64,000 nucleotides of DNA from an uncultured bacterium (lineage in GTDB: Bacteria > Bacillota > Clostridia > Lachnospirales > Lachnospiraceae), in assembly GCA_905215405.1 (NCBI GenBank), contig CAJMQE010000002.1:1-64000 (forward strand), read 5' to 3'. This document shows, piece by piece, positions 7,032-16,258 of this stretch (positions within the stretch are counted from its first letter, which is position 1; the number at the start of each line of letters is the position of its first letter). A program made the position numbers and the translations under genes. Under the pieces are notes generated by a model, which saw nothing but the letters and a program-made list of their open reading frames with translations, was not told the DNA's origin and ran no database searches.

Positions 7032-8816
7032 TTACTTTTCTTCGTTTTTCAAATTGGCTCCATACCTGACATGAAGTAGCTCTTTTGCACGTCCGTCTAA
7101 GATCCCGCCATGATAAAGACTGTAAATCACTGGATTTTCCTCACATCTTTTAATTACAGACAGCTTATCGACATCATATATACCACTGGAACGCTTCTTC
7201 CTGTCATCCATATGACTAAATGGCTGACCAGCTCCATTGATACATCCCGATGGACAGGCCATAACTTCTACAAAATCAAAATGTTCCGCTCCACTCTCTA
7301 TTTTTTCGATCAGCTTTTCTGCATTTCCAAGGCCGCTGACAATTCCAATTCTAAGTGTCAGCTCATCCAGAACAATTTCTGCCTCTTTGACGCCCTGTAA
7401 TCCACGAACTCCAGAATACTCAATCTCCTTGAGTTCCCGTGCAGTCTTTTGGGATGCCACACGACACAGTGCAGCTTCTGTCACACCGCCTGTGACACCA
7501 AAGATTGCTCCTGCACCCGACGATATAGAAAATGGCATATCTGGCGCCCCTGGCTCGATTTCATTGAACTGAATGCCCTGCTGCTTGATCATAGCGACCA
7601 GTTCTGTTGTTGTCAGCACATAATCTACATCCGGAACCTGGTTTCTTCTAAATTCTTCTCTGGAACACTCATATTTCTTTGCTGTACACGGCATAATTGC
7701 AACTGAAACTGTCTCCAGCCCCGATTCACGATCTGCCGGACGGTAATATTCCTTTAGCACTGTTCCGAACATTTCCATAGGTGATTTTGACGTTGAAATG
7801 TATGGTAGCAGCTCTGGATGTTTTGTTTCTGCAAACCGGATCCATGCTGGACAACAGGATGTGAAAAGCGGCATCTGCGGCAGTTTTCCCTTTCCATGTC
7901 TGTTACCTCCTGTAATTGCAGCATTTCCTGCCATTCGCCCATTCTGTATTCCTGACTCGATCCGTTCCATTAATTCCGCAGCTTCTTCCATAATTGTCAG
8001 ATCAGCTCCCACACAGGTATCAAAAACATTGTCTATCCCAATCATCCGAATTGCGGTAAAAATCCTGCCGATCGTATTCGTTCCCGGTTCCAGACCGAAC
8101 TCTTCGCCCAGTGCAACTCTGACAGCCGGTGCTACCTGTGCTACAACTCGTTTTCCCGGATCATAGATTGCATTCCATACATTATTCTTGTCACTTTTTA
8201 CATTCAACGCTCCTGTCGGACAGACCGCTGCACACTGCCCACAGTTGACACAATCTGAGTCCGCCAGTTTTCGTCCAAAGGCCGGTGTGACGATCATCTG
8301 TGCTCCACGATTGGCAAAATCAATTGCCCCAACATGCTGTACATCATTGCACATTCTTACACAGTCGCCACACAAAATACATTTATTGGGATCTCTGACC
8401 ACTGACTTTGATGAGGTATCAATTGCTTTCTGCTCCTCATGGTTCTGAAATCGGATATAACGGATACCAAATCGCCCCGCCAACATCTGCAACCGGCATT
8501 TTCCGTTCTTGTCACAGGTCGTGCACTCGTTACAATGCGCTGCCAGAAGCAACTCCAGTATCATTTTCCGATGTTTTGCCAGCTGTGGAGTATTGGTCCT
8601 GATTACCATTCTGTCTTTGGGTGGTGTCGAGCAGGATGCCATGATTTTTCCCCTGTCATCTTCTACCACACACATCCGGCATGCTCCATATATAGACAAT
8701 TCTGAGTGATAACAAAATGTAGGTACATGAATTCCGACCTTCTGAATTACCTGCAGGATATTTTTCTCATCTGTAAATTCCGCCCTGATTCCATCGATCA
8801 TCATATATTTTGTCAT
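7032..8816 (-). CDS. hydA: [FeFe]-hydrogenase large subunit HydA (HydABC type)
   Basis: Catalytic subunit of a trimeric, NAD-linked [FeFe]-hydrogenase. Counting from 8816, the domains are an N-terminal [2Fe-2S] domain (Cys35, 46, 49, 62), a His-Cys3 [4Fe-4S] site (HCNECTTCDKNGKC from residue 94), two ferredoxin clusters (CILCGDC, CVNCGQC) and the H-cluster domain. The H-cluster motifs are TSCCPAW (319-325), MPCTAKK (375-381) and MACPSGCINGAGQP (519-532). The last differs from the common MACPGGCxxGGGQP. A low-complexity insert lies at about 288-312. The ATG at 8816 has AGGAGG before it and is preferred over 8852. The gene follows hydB closely. Confidence 0.95.
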   Translation of the reverse strand: MTKYMMIDGIRAEFTDEKNILQVIQKVGIHVPTFCYHSELSIYGACRMCVVEDDRGKIMASCSTPPKDRMVIRTNTPQLAKHRKMILELLLAAHCNECTTCDKNGKCRLQMLAGRFGIRYIRFQNHEEQKAIDTSSKSVVRDPNKCILCGDCVRMCNDVQHVGAIDFANRGAQMIVTPAFGRKLADSDCVNCGQCAAVCPTGALNVKSDKNNVWNAIYDPGKRVVAQVAPAVRVALGEEFGLEPGTNTIGRIFTAIRMIGIDNVFDTCVGADLTIMEEAAELMERIESGIQNGRMAGNAAITGGNRHGKGKLPQMPLFTSCCPAWIRFAETKHPELLPYISTSKSPMEMFGTVLKEYYRPADRESGLETVSVAIMPCTAKKYECSREEFRRNQVPDVDYVLTTTELVAMIKQQGIQFNEIEPGAPDMPFSISSGAGAIFGVTGGVTEAALCRVASQKTARELKEIEYSGVRGLQGVKEAEIVLDELTLRIGIVSGLGNAEKLIEKIESGAEHFDFVEVMACPSGCINGAGQPFSHMDDRKKRSSGIYDVDKLSVIKRCEENPVIYSLYHGGILDGRAKELLHVRYGANLKNEEK

Positions 8817-8867
8817 TGTCCGTCCTCCTGTCATATCAATTCCATCCTCCATATCTTCTCCTTTCTG

Positions 8868-10760
8868 TTATCCCAGTGAAATGGCTTTAAATGGACATCC
8901 CTCCATGCAGGTACCACACTTGATACATTTGGCAGTGTCGATTTTATGCGCTTCTTTGACATTTCCCTGGATTGCTCCAACAGGGCACTGTCGTGCACAT
9001 TTTGTACACCCCCTGCAGATTTCAGGATCGATATGGTAAGTCAGAAGTGCTTTACACTGACCCGATGGACATTTCTTATCAATGACATGGCTCAGATACT
9101 CTTCCCTGAAATATTTCATTGTACTGATGACCGGAGAAGCCGCCGTCTTTCCCAGGCCACAAAGTGCCGTTGCTGAGACTGTGTCCGCAAGTTCCTCTAA
9201 CATTTTGATATGCTCCATGGTGCCTCTGCCTTCTGTGATATCTGTCAACAGTTCCAGCATTCGCTTGGTCCCCTCCCTGCAGGGCACACATTTACCACAG
9301 GACTCATTCTGTGTGAATTTCATAAAGAAACGTGCAACTTCAACCATACAGCTCTTGTCATTCATGACGACCAGACCTCCGGACCCGATCATGGCTCCGA
9401 CCTTTTTCAGCGAATCAAAATCCAGATGCAGATTCAGGTGATCCTGGGTCGGTGTAATACACAAACAGCCACCTGATGGGCCACCGATCTGCACTGCTTT
9501 AAATTCGCCACCTTTGACACCACCACCAATATCAAATATCACTTTTCTAAGAGGTGTTCCCATTGGCACCTCGATCAGTCCAGTATTGTTAACGTTTCCT
9601 GTCAGTGCAAACGCTTTGGTGCCATGGTTTTTTTCCGGCCCAAATCCCTTGTACCACTCTGATCCCTTCAAAATAATCGGTGGAACATTACAAAACGTTT
9701 CAACATTGTTGAGTACTGTAGGTTTTCCAAACAGCCCGTGCTCGACTGTACGCGGTGGTTTGACACGTGGCATACCGCGATTTCCTTCGATTGATGCGGT
9801 CAGCGCACTTCCTTCTCCACATACAAATGCACCTGCTCCCTGGCTTATTTTCAAATCAAAATCAAACCCAGAATTCAATATATTTCTTCCCAGAAGCCCA
9901 CGTTCATTTGCCTTCTGTATGGCGATCGATAGCCGTCTGACTGCGAGGGGGTATTCTGCCCTGACATAGATATAACCGTGATGCGCACCTGTTGCGATTC
10001 CTGCGATCAGCATTCCCTCAATAATACGATGTGGTTCTCCTTCCATCATAGATCGATCCATAAATGCACCAGGGTCCCCTTCATCTCCATTGCACACGAT
10101 ATATTTCTCTGGACAGGCTTGTTTTTGTACCTGTTCCCACTTTCTTCCGGTCGGAAATCCACCACCCCCTCTGCCTCGCAGAGAAGACTCATTGATCTCT
10201 CCCACGATGTCATCCGGTGTCATGTCAAACAATGCTTTTGCAACTGCACTGTAGCCACCCACAGCTATGTATTCCGTAATGGATTCCGCATTGATATGAC
10301 CACAGTACTCCAGTGCAATTCTGGTCTGCTGTTTATAGAACGGGATTTCTTCCTGGGAAACATAGGACTTTCCCTGTGCATCCCGATATAACAGGCGCTC
10401 CACGACCTCATCATTTAAGATGCTTTTGTCTATGATTTCCTCACAGTCCTCAACCCGGACACGGATATAAAGGATTCCACCAGGCTCGATTCTAAGAAGT
10501 GGACCCATTTCACAGAATCCATGACATCCACTTTTTTTCAGTCCTACAGTGTGGTCATGCGGCTCCTTTTCCAAACGGAGTCCACAATGCACCCCCTTTT
10601 GTTCCAACAGTTCCTGCATTCTTGCATAAATGTTCAGAGAGCCACTCGATACACAACCGGTCCCGGCACAGATCAGGATCTTCTTTTTCTGGGCATCCAG
10701 CATCTGGCGATATTGTTTCTGCTTTGCAATAAGCACTTCCCTAGTGTTAATTCTGTTCAT
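8868..10760 (-). CDS. hydB: NADH-binding flavin subunit HydB (NuoF-like)
   Basis: This subunit carries FMN and the NAD(H) site and passes electrons between NAD, ferredoxin and HydA. Of its 630 residues, the N-terminal part is a thioredoxin-like [2Fe-2S] domain (CAGTGCVSSG near residues 31-40). The FMN/NADH region contains GRGGGGFPTG and DEGDPGAF. The NuoF cluster site is SCGKCVPCREG, and a C-terminal double ferredoxin domain has CRGCTKCARQCP and CIKCGTCMEGCP. The start at 10760 has AGGAGG and overlaps the end of hydC by 14 bp, so the two are probably translationally coupled. The first-listed ATG at 10790 is less likely. Confidence 0.95.
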   Translation of the reverse strand: MNRINTREVLIAKQKQYRQMLDAQKKKILICAGTGCVSSGSLNIYARMQELLEQKGVHCGLRLEKEPHDHTVGLKKSGCHGFCEMGPLLRIEPGGILYIRVRVEDCEEIIDKSILNDEVVERLLYRDAQGKSYVSQEEIPFYKQQTRIALEYCGHINAESITEYIAVGGYSAVAKALFDMTPDDIVGEINESSLRGRGGGGFPTGRKWEQVQKQACPEKYIVCNGDEGDPGAFMDRSMMEGEPHRIIEGMLIAGIATGAHHGYIYVRAEYPLAVRRLSIAIQKANERGLLGRNILNSGFDFDLKISQGAGAFVCGEGSALTASIEGNRGMPRVKPPRTVEHGLFGKPTVLNNVETFCNVPPIILKGSEWYKGFGPEKNHGTKAFALTGNVNNTGLIEVPMGTPLRKVIFDIGGGVKGGEFKAVQIGGPSGGCLCITPTQDHLNLHLDFDSLKKVGAMIGSGGLVVMNDKSCMVEVARFFMKFTQNESCGKCVPCREGTKRMLELLTDITEGRGTMEHIKMLEELADTVSATALCGLGKTAASPVISTMKYFREEYLSHVIDKKCPSGQCKALLTYHIDPEICRGCTKCARQCPVGAIQGNVKEAHKIDTAKCIKCGTCMEGCPFKAISLG

Positions 10761-11241
10761 TGCTCTCCGCCTCCTCTCTGAGTTTTCCAATCAGTGTTCT
10801 GGCTTTCTCAGGTGTCATGGACGGATGAACATGGTCATTGACTGTACAGACTGGTGCCAGTCCACAGGCGCCAAGACAGGACACGGTTTCCACCGTAAAT
10901 AACATATCTTTCGTTGTTGGATTCTGTTCTGATACTTCAAGCTGTTTCCGAAATTCCTGTAGAATAGGAACGGATTTTCTGACATGACAAGCAGTACCAT
11001 CACAGATCTTGATGACATACTTGCCCTTGGGTTCTAGCGAAAAGTTTTCATAGAAAGTTGCCACTCCGTATATTTTTGCCTCGCTGATTTTTAATGCTCT
11101 GGCAATATAGGAAAGGCAATCTTTTGATAGGTACCGGTACTCTCCCTGCACGGCCTGCATAATTGCAATGACCTGCGTGGCATCATAATCATGCGCACGC
11201 ATGATTTTATCCATTGTGAGTTTCTGAGATTCTGTTAACAT
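10747..11241 (-). CDS. hydC: [2Fe-2S] subunit HydC (NuoE-like)
   Basis: A 164-residue NuoE-type thioredoxin-fold protein. The [2Fe-2S] ligands are Cys80, Cys85, Cys122 and Cys126 (CDGTAC and CLGAC). It is the first gene of hydCBA. Electron bifurcation, coupling NADH and reduced ferredoxin to H2, is established for related trimeric enzymes and is inferred here. The ATG at 11241 follows GGGAGG, whereas the longer frame from 11277 has no good ribosome site. Confidence 0.93.
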   Translation of the reverse strand: MLTESQKLTMDKIMRAHDYDATQVIAIMQAVQGEYRYLSKDCLSYIARALKISEAKIYGVATFYENFSLEPKGKYVIKICDGTACHVRKSVPILQEFRKQLEVSEQNPTTKDMLFTVETVSCLGACGLAPVCTVNDHVHPSMTPEKARTLIGKLREEAESNEQN

Positions 11242-11391
11242 TTCATCCTCCCTTTCTGCAGTGCGTTTTGGTTTCACTGCAATCCACTCAAGCCACAGTT
11301 CTTTCTAAAAGAACCATGTGTCTGTTCAACTGTTCAATTACCGTTAAATACCCGGGTGTATCCGGTAAGACAGGACACACTCATTACCAAA

Positions 11392-11420
11392 ATTATCGCA
11401 CAATATTGTACAGAATCCAA
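11392..11420 (-). promoter_or_regulatory. Candidate promoter of hydCBA
   Basis: TTGGAT (11420-11415) and GATAAT (11397-11392) on the minus strand have 17-bp spacing, about 150 bp before hydC. The rest of the 11242-11612 interval holds only short palindromes such as TACACCCGGGTAT. No riboswitch or gene was recognised in it. Confidence 0.4.
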
Positions 11421-11612
11421 TACAATCCTGTCTCAAATGTACCTTTTACTTTCGTAAAAATAAGAATCTTATCTGCACAATAGACTCGGCAGTACATCGA
11501 GATAAGAATTGGTAATGCATGTACCTGTAGTCAGGCTTACTGTTATAAAACTATGCTGTAGCATATAGAAAAATGCAGGAATCATAACTGCTGCCATTGG
11601 TTTCGTCACATA

Positions 11613-11652
11613 CAAAAAAGACCTGCTGCTGTTTCACACAGCCCGCAGGTCT
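11613..11652 (-). terminator. Terminator of deoD
   Basis: On the minus strand AGACCTGC pairs with GCAGGTCT and is followed by TTTTTTG, 30 bp after the deoD stop codon. This separates deoD from the hyd operon promoter. Confidence 0.8.
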
Positions 11653-11681
11653 ACTCTTTGTATCATTCGTTATAACTTCCG

Positions 11682-12383
11682 TTATTCTGCTAATTCCAAT
11701 GCAAGTTCCATCATTGTTGTGAACGTATTCTGACGATCCTCTGCACTACATTTTTCACCAGTTGCAAGATTATCTGAAACGGTAAAAATACCAAGTGCAT
11801 GCTTACCAGCTCTCGCTGCATTCATGTATAAGGCTGCACTTTCCATCTCTACTGCAAGCACGCCCATCTTCTTCCATTCCATAGATGAATTGGATTCATC
11901 ATAGAAATAATCACTGGAAAGAACATTTCCAACATGTACATCTACGCCCATTTTTTCAGCTGTATCTGTTGCTCTCTTTAACAGTTTGTAACTTGCTGTT
12001 GGTGCATAGCAGCCTGGAAGGCCGAACTGCTCTGCATAGTTTGACTGATAACTTGCACTCATTCCTACAACAATGCTTCTGAGTGGAAGTTCTTCTGATA
12101 AAGAGCCAGCACTTCCGATACGAATAATATTATCTACATCATAATTATGGAATAACTCGTAGGAGTAAATGCCCATACTTGGCATACCCATACCACTTGC
12201 CATAACTGAAATTTTCTTTCCCTTGTAAGTACCTGTATACCCCTGAACACCGCGGATGTTGTTTACAAGAACTGCATCCTCAAGAAATGTCTCAGCAATC
12301 AGTTTTGCTCTCATTGGATCTCCCGGCATCAGCACGGTCTTGGCAAATGCCCCTGGTTCTGCACTATTGTGTGGTGTACTCAT
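11682..12383 (-). CDS. deoD: Purine nucleoside phosphorylase DeoD
   Basis: DeoD splits purine (deoxy)nucleosides with phosphate to free base and (deoxy)ribose-1-phosphate in salvage. The 233-residue protein matches the hexameric bacterial type, with MPGDPMRAKLIAE near the N-terminus, GSAGSL (phosphate site) and the nucleoside-binding stretch VEMESAALY, followed by TVSDN with the catalytic Asp. The start follows AGGAGG. It is monocistronic, with its own terminator and an extended -10 upstream. Confidence 0.95.
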   Translation of the reverse strand: MSTPHNSAEPGAFAKTVLMPGDPMRAKLIAETFLEDAVLVNNIRGVQGYTGTYKGKKISVMASGMGMPSMGIYSYELFHNYDVDNIIRIGSAGSLSEELPLRSIVVGMSASYQSNYAEQFGLPGCYAPTASYKLLKRATDTAEKMGVDVHVGNVLSSDYFYDESNSSMEWKKMGVLAVEMESAALYMNAARAGKHALGIFTVSDNLATGEKCSAEDRQNTFTTMMELALELAE

Positions 12384-12507
12384 ATATTTCTTCCTCCTGA
12401 TCTCGTGTCTTTGATGCGGATATCCTCTCTGGCACCCAAGTTTTCTACTTTCTTTTCCCTGTCGCCAAAAAGATCCGCTACTTCAAATTATGTCCTTTTG
12501 ATGATTC

Positions 12508-12513
12508 ATTATA
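12508..12513 (-). promoter_or_regulatory. Extended -10 element of deoD promoter
   Basis: TATAAT preceded by TG one base upstream (ATGTTATAAT on the minus strand), about 125 bp before deoD. No good -35 hexamer was seen, as is usual for extended -10 promoters. Confidence 0.4.
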
Positions 12514-12571
12514 ACATAATCTTATTTAATTGGCACCGCTTTTCTTTCGGAAGCATCATGAAAATTCCTGC

Positions 12572-14980
12572 TTATTCCGTAATTAGGATTCTTGGATCCA
12601 CCCGTTTGATCTTCCCTGCTAACAGATATGCATAGACAAAATATACCACGACCATAAATACAACAGGCTTACCAAGAACAAAAGCATTTAGAGCGACCGG
12701 ACACCTTGTAATTCCAGCGGCACTGAGCAGTAATCCCACACATTGTTGCGTCAGGAAAATGCTGACCAATACACCGATCACACATCCAATCACTGCAACG
12801 AGTGTAAAACGAAATGCGAACTGCAGCCTGAGGCTGGATGAGGTAAAACCAATGGCTTTATAGATTCCAATATCCTTCTTCTCCCGAATAAAGATCTTGC
12901 TGCAGACCAATGCAACTGCGATTACAACAAAGATCATCGCTACCACATAGACAAAGATCCTCATGGCATGTGAACCATCTGCAATAGATGAGATCATTGT
13001 CCAGTCAGCCATCACATCTCTCACTTCGACCTGATCTTTGTACTTCTCGTTCAATGCATCTACTACTTCCTGTTTTTTTGTCTTATCAACCAGATTAATA
13101 TAGATTCCTGATGGAAGATCCTCCTCATCAATTCCAAGTCTAGCGGCACCAGAGAGACTGATTGCAAAGTTCTTTCCGGTATCGTTAGCACACTGATACA
13201 GACCTGTTATCATATACTCCTGTGTCACATCACCATTTCCTACTGCAATTGTGTCTCCGATCTTCAGACCTTTCTGTTTCGCTATATATTCAGTGATCAT
13301 AATTTCATTATCGTATTCACACAAACGCCCTGATAACAAAGATGTCACAGCTGATGGATCTGATAAAATATGCATCTGACAGTCATTTCCATCCAGTGTC
13401 GTGTACATCGTCCACTCTTTAAATGAATTATTGACAGGTGTTATGTCTTCCACATAATCAAGAATTTCCTGTTTACTGATTTCCTTGCTACTGCCAAATG
13501 CAACATTAAAATCGTAGTCTGCCATTGTAAATGACTGAATAACTCCACTGCCATCAGACCCAATCCATGAGCCAATCGTTCCTGACAGAACCAGGAAGAA
13601 CACCAGAAATGCGGTTATTATCGTAACACTGATATACTGTTTTTTTTCAGACAACAGCTGGCGGATTGCCAGACGAAGTCCCAGCGCTCTTTTTCCCACC
13701 TGCATTCTTACACGGTCATCAAAATAAATGTCATCCTGGCCTCCATTGATTGCAAGCATTGGAGACACCTGCATGATTCTTCTGGTCTTTAAAATGATGA
13801 ACAGGAAAAGCAATGCAAGAATACCTGTTATAAAGAGCAGACACGGTACAACAGCAATTGTACATGGAATCAGGAGTCCTACCGTGGATACCATGACATT
13901 ATTTAAAAAGCGCACCAGTAATACGGAACTCAGGATTCCAGCCAGACTCCCCGTCAGTCCTGCAAGAAAATACTGCAGAAGAATGACGATCCGAAGTTTT
14001 TCCTGTTGAAAGCCGATTGCCTTTAAAATTCCGATATTCGTATATTCCAGTTCAATGCTGCTGGAAATACTGTGGCCCATAACGACCATTGTAATAATCA
14101 TGAGTATAATTGCAAATCCAATCAGAATACCACTGAAAATATTGATCAGAATCATGGTATAATACTGGGCCTGACTGCTTGCCAGTGAGATCAGACTATA
14201 TTTGGAAATCAGATTATTTGTATTCAGTTCTTTTTCAAAATCCATCGTTGATCGCGCACTGTCTGCCTTCTGATAGACATTTACCTGATAGACACAAACT
14301 GTTGAAAGATCATGTGACTGCTGTGCTGTTGCTGTCTCCATGAATTTTTTGTTGTAAGTTCTTGTTGTCTCATAAAGATCTCTAAAGTTATCCGAATTAA
14401 CTGTGATCGTCTTGACCCCCATCAGGGCGCTCCCCATAAATGGATCCTCAAAAAATCCCTTGATCGTATAGCTGACTGTTCCATCTCCTTTTGCGACCGT
14501 TACCTGATCTCCTATTTTTGAATCATAGATACTTTTAAAGCTGACAGGTACAAAACATTCCTGATCCTGTAACTGGGGAACATCTTCTTCATCCAGATAT
14601 CCATCACATGCTTCATTATAGATCCGGTATTGTTTCTGTTGCCGATCTGTCTCTGTAATATTGAGAGTGTTAGATGACTCGCTTCCACTGATGGTTGCAT
14701 GATCTGCACAGACCATCTGAACATTTTCCACTTTATCAACATCTTCATTCTGTTCCAGCTGTTCTGTGAAATAATCGATATCATCCGGTTTATTCATCCA
14801 AATGGACAGTTCTCCATATCCGATTCGATTCACTTCGCTTGAAATATGTGAATCTCCATTCATTTTTATAGTCATGACTGAGATGACCGAAACGGAAATG
14901 ATGAACATCAGAATTACGATTCCAATAAAATTTCTTTTCTGCTTTCTGATATTTGCTTTCAGTAAGGTACGGATTTCCAT
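12572..14980 (-). CDS. FtsX/MacB-type ABC transporter permease
   Basis: About 802 residues. An N-terminal membrane segment (about 16-37) is followed by a large extracellular domain of about 220 residues, then three membrane segments of an FtsX domain, a second extracellular domain and a second FtsX domain with three segments at the C-terminus. This is the topology of peptide-resistance and lipoprotein-type MacB/BceB-like exporters. The ATG at 14980 has TAGGTG before it; the frame can begin at a GTG three codons earlier. It is coupled to the ATPase gene upstream. The substrate is unknown. Confidence 0.88.
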   Translation of the reverse strand: MEIRTLLKANIRKQKRNFIGIVILMFIISVSVISVMTIKMNGDSHISSEVNRIGYGELSIWMNKPDDIDYFTEQLEQNEDVDKVENVQMVCADHATISGSESSNTLNITETDRQQKQYRIYNEACDGYLDEEDVPQLQDQECFVPVSFKSIYDSKIGDQVTVAKGDGTVSYTIKGFFEDPFMGSALMGVKTITVNSDNFRDLYETTRTYNKKFMETATAQQSHDLSTVCVYQVNVYQKADSARSTMDFEKELNTNNLISKYSLISLASSQAQYYTMILINIFSGILIGFAIILMIITMVVMGHSISSSIELEYTNIGILKAIGFQQEKLRIVILLQYFLAGLTGSLAGILSSVLLVRFLNNVMVSTVGLLIPCTIAVVPCLLFITGILALLFLFIILKTRRIMQVSPMLAINGGQDDIYFDDRVRMQVGKRALGLRLAIRQLLSEKKQYISVTIITAFLVFFLVLSGTIGSWIGSDGSGVIQSFTMADYDFNVAFGSSKEISKQEILDYVEDITPVNNSFKEWTMYTTLDGNDCQMHILSDPSAVTSLLSGRLCEYDNEIMITEYIAKQKGLKIGDTIAVGNGDVTQEYMITGLYQCANDTGKNFAISLSGAARLGIDEEDLPSGIYINLVDKTKKQEVVDALNEKYKDQVEVRDVMADWTMISSIADGSHAMRIFVYVVAMIFVVIAVALVCSKIFIREKKDIGIYKAIGFTSSSLRLQFAFRFTLVAVIGCVIGVLVSIFLTQQCVGLLLSAAGITRCPVALNAFVLGKPVVFMVVVYFVYAYLLAGKIKRVDPRILITE

Positions 14981-14989
14981 ATTGTTCAC

Positions 14990-15751
14990 CTACCATTCCA
15001 TTGAAGAAAGCCATGCATTGATCTGGGTTTCCCTGCTTTTTGCTTCCTTCTTTTCATAAACGCCAAGTTCCAGTTCCCCTCGAATATTGCCATCTTCTAT
15101 ATAAAGAAGCCTTGTTCCACGGACCGCACAACGAACATCATGTGTGACCATCAGGATACTCTGCCCATTCCGGTTCAGATCTGTCATCAGATCCAGAACA
15201 TCTTCCGCATTATGACGGTTCAATGCACCAGTCGGTTCATCAGCAAATAATAATCCAGGTTCATTTATCACTGCACGTACAATGGCTGCTCTCTGTCCTT
15301 CTCCACCAGATACCTGGGATGGAAGTCTGTTTTTTGCCTCTTTGAGACTTACCTTTTCAAAAAGCTCATCTGCTCTCTTTCTTACATCCTGCGCACTTTT
15401 TTCTTTTTTTAAATATCCTGCAACTGTAACATTTTCATACAATGTCAGGTTACTGACCAAGTGAATCTGCTGGAATACATAACCGAACTCTCTTGCTCTG
15501 AGCGTTGCCATGTTCTTTTCTTTTAACTGCTGAATATCTTTGCCCTGATAAATGACCTGGCCTGCCGTTGTGTGGTTCATCCCGCTCAGGCAATACATCA
15601 GTGTGGATTTTCCGCTTCCACTTGGCCCCATAATAATGGTAAAATCATCCTGATACAGATCCAGACTGACATCAGTCAGCACATGATTCTGCACTCCATT
15701 TGTTGCAAAACTCTTGCTTATTCCTTTTGCACTCAGCAAAACATTTTTCAT
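14990..15751 (-). CDS. ABC transporter ATP-binding protein, MacB/BceA type
   Basis: 253 residues with Walker A GPSGSGKST (42-50), Q-loop FQQIHLV, signature VSGGEGQRAA and Walker B LLFADEPTGAL, followed by the H-loop VTHD. The ADEPTGALD-like block and SGGEQQR-like signature are those of the LolD/MacB/BceA group, which pair with FtsX permeases such as the next gene. It is the first gene of the pair. Direct repeats just upstream (15880-15896) suggest response-regulator control. Confidence 0.92.
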   Translation of the reverse strand: MKNVLLSAKGISKSFATNGVQNHVLTDVSLDLYQDDFTIIMGPSGSGKSTLMYCLSGMNHTTAGQVIYQGKDIQQLKEKNMATLRAREFGYVFQQIHLVSNLTLYENVTVAGYLKKEKSAQDVRKRADELFEKVSLKEAKNRLPSQVSGGEGQRAAIVRAVINEPGLLFADEPTGALNRHNAEDVLDLMTDLNRNGQSILMVTHDVRCAVRGTRLLYIEDGNIRGELELGVYEKKEAKSRETQINAWLSSMEW

Positions 15752-15879
15752 TTTTCTATCCCTCTCTGTTCCTGCTTATTCAGCCTTTCATTACAATTCG
15801 TTACTTCTATTTTAAATCGCTATTTGTTACCGCTTCTATCGTTTTATCTTACGATGGTTCTAGTATAACAGAGAAGTTA

Positions 15880-15896
15880 TTAAGAAATCTTTAAGA
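15880..15896. promoter_or_regulatory. TTAAGA direct repeats, 11-bp period, upstream of the FtsX-type ABC genes
   Basis: TTAAGA occurs at 15880-15885 and 15891-15896. On the minus strand this reads TCTTAA-N5-TCTTAA just upstream of a TATACT -10-like hexamer. Tandem hexamers with 11-bp period are typical of OmpR/PhoB-family response regulator sites. No sensor or regulator pair lies next to this transporter. Confidence 0.4.
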
Positions 15897-16056
15897 GTTT
15901 TATTATTTTATTGTGTATTATCAGGTGCAACACTGTTTTGCATTGCAATTCCTATTGTATGGTGCTAAACTATTACCAAAATCTGACATCAAAAACTTGT
16001 TTTGAGATAGAAGATACAGAATACATCTAATACATATACATAAGTATTTCTTACTA

Positions 16057-16142
16057 CAAGGCCTTCCGCCGCGTACATGAAGTTATACTCTGATTCTATA
16101 TGCAATCCTGTAGCTGCATCTTAACCGGTGTGGCCTTTTTTT
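16057..16142 (+). terminator. Hairpin with T-tract in the leader of the nitrogenase-like cluster
   Basis: AAGGCC (16059-16064) pairs with GGCCTT, and the 3' arm runs into a tract of seven T. About 70 nt lie between the arms, with an inner TGCA...TGCA hairpin. No plus-strand gene lies upstream that would need a terminator, so this may be an attenuator or a small leader RNA of the operon beginning at 16259. The rest of 15752-16258 shows only AT-rich promoter-like sequence. Confidence 0.45.
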
Positions 16143-16258
16143 ATGCCCGGGATTCATTCTGCCTTTCTGCCCATATACGCCTTAAATTCAGGCTGTGTCA
16201 GATCTTTTTTCCTATACAGACAATCATAATTAATTAAATGAAGCGAGGTTTTACAATA

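Noticed and set aside
16057..16142. B12, Moco or tungsten riboswitch before the importer and nitrogenase-like genes
   Set aside because: I looked for the B12 box and for the Moco stem pattern and could not place either; only a terminator-like hairpin is supported.
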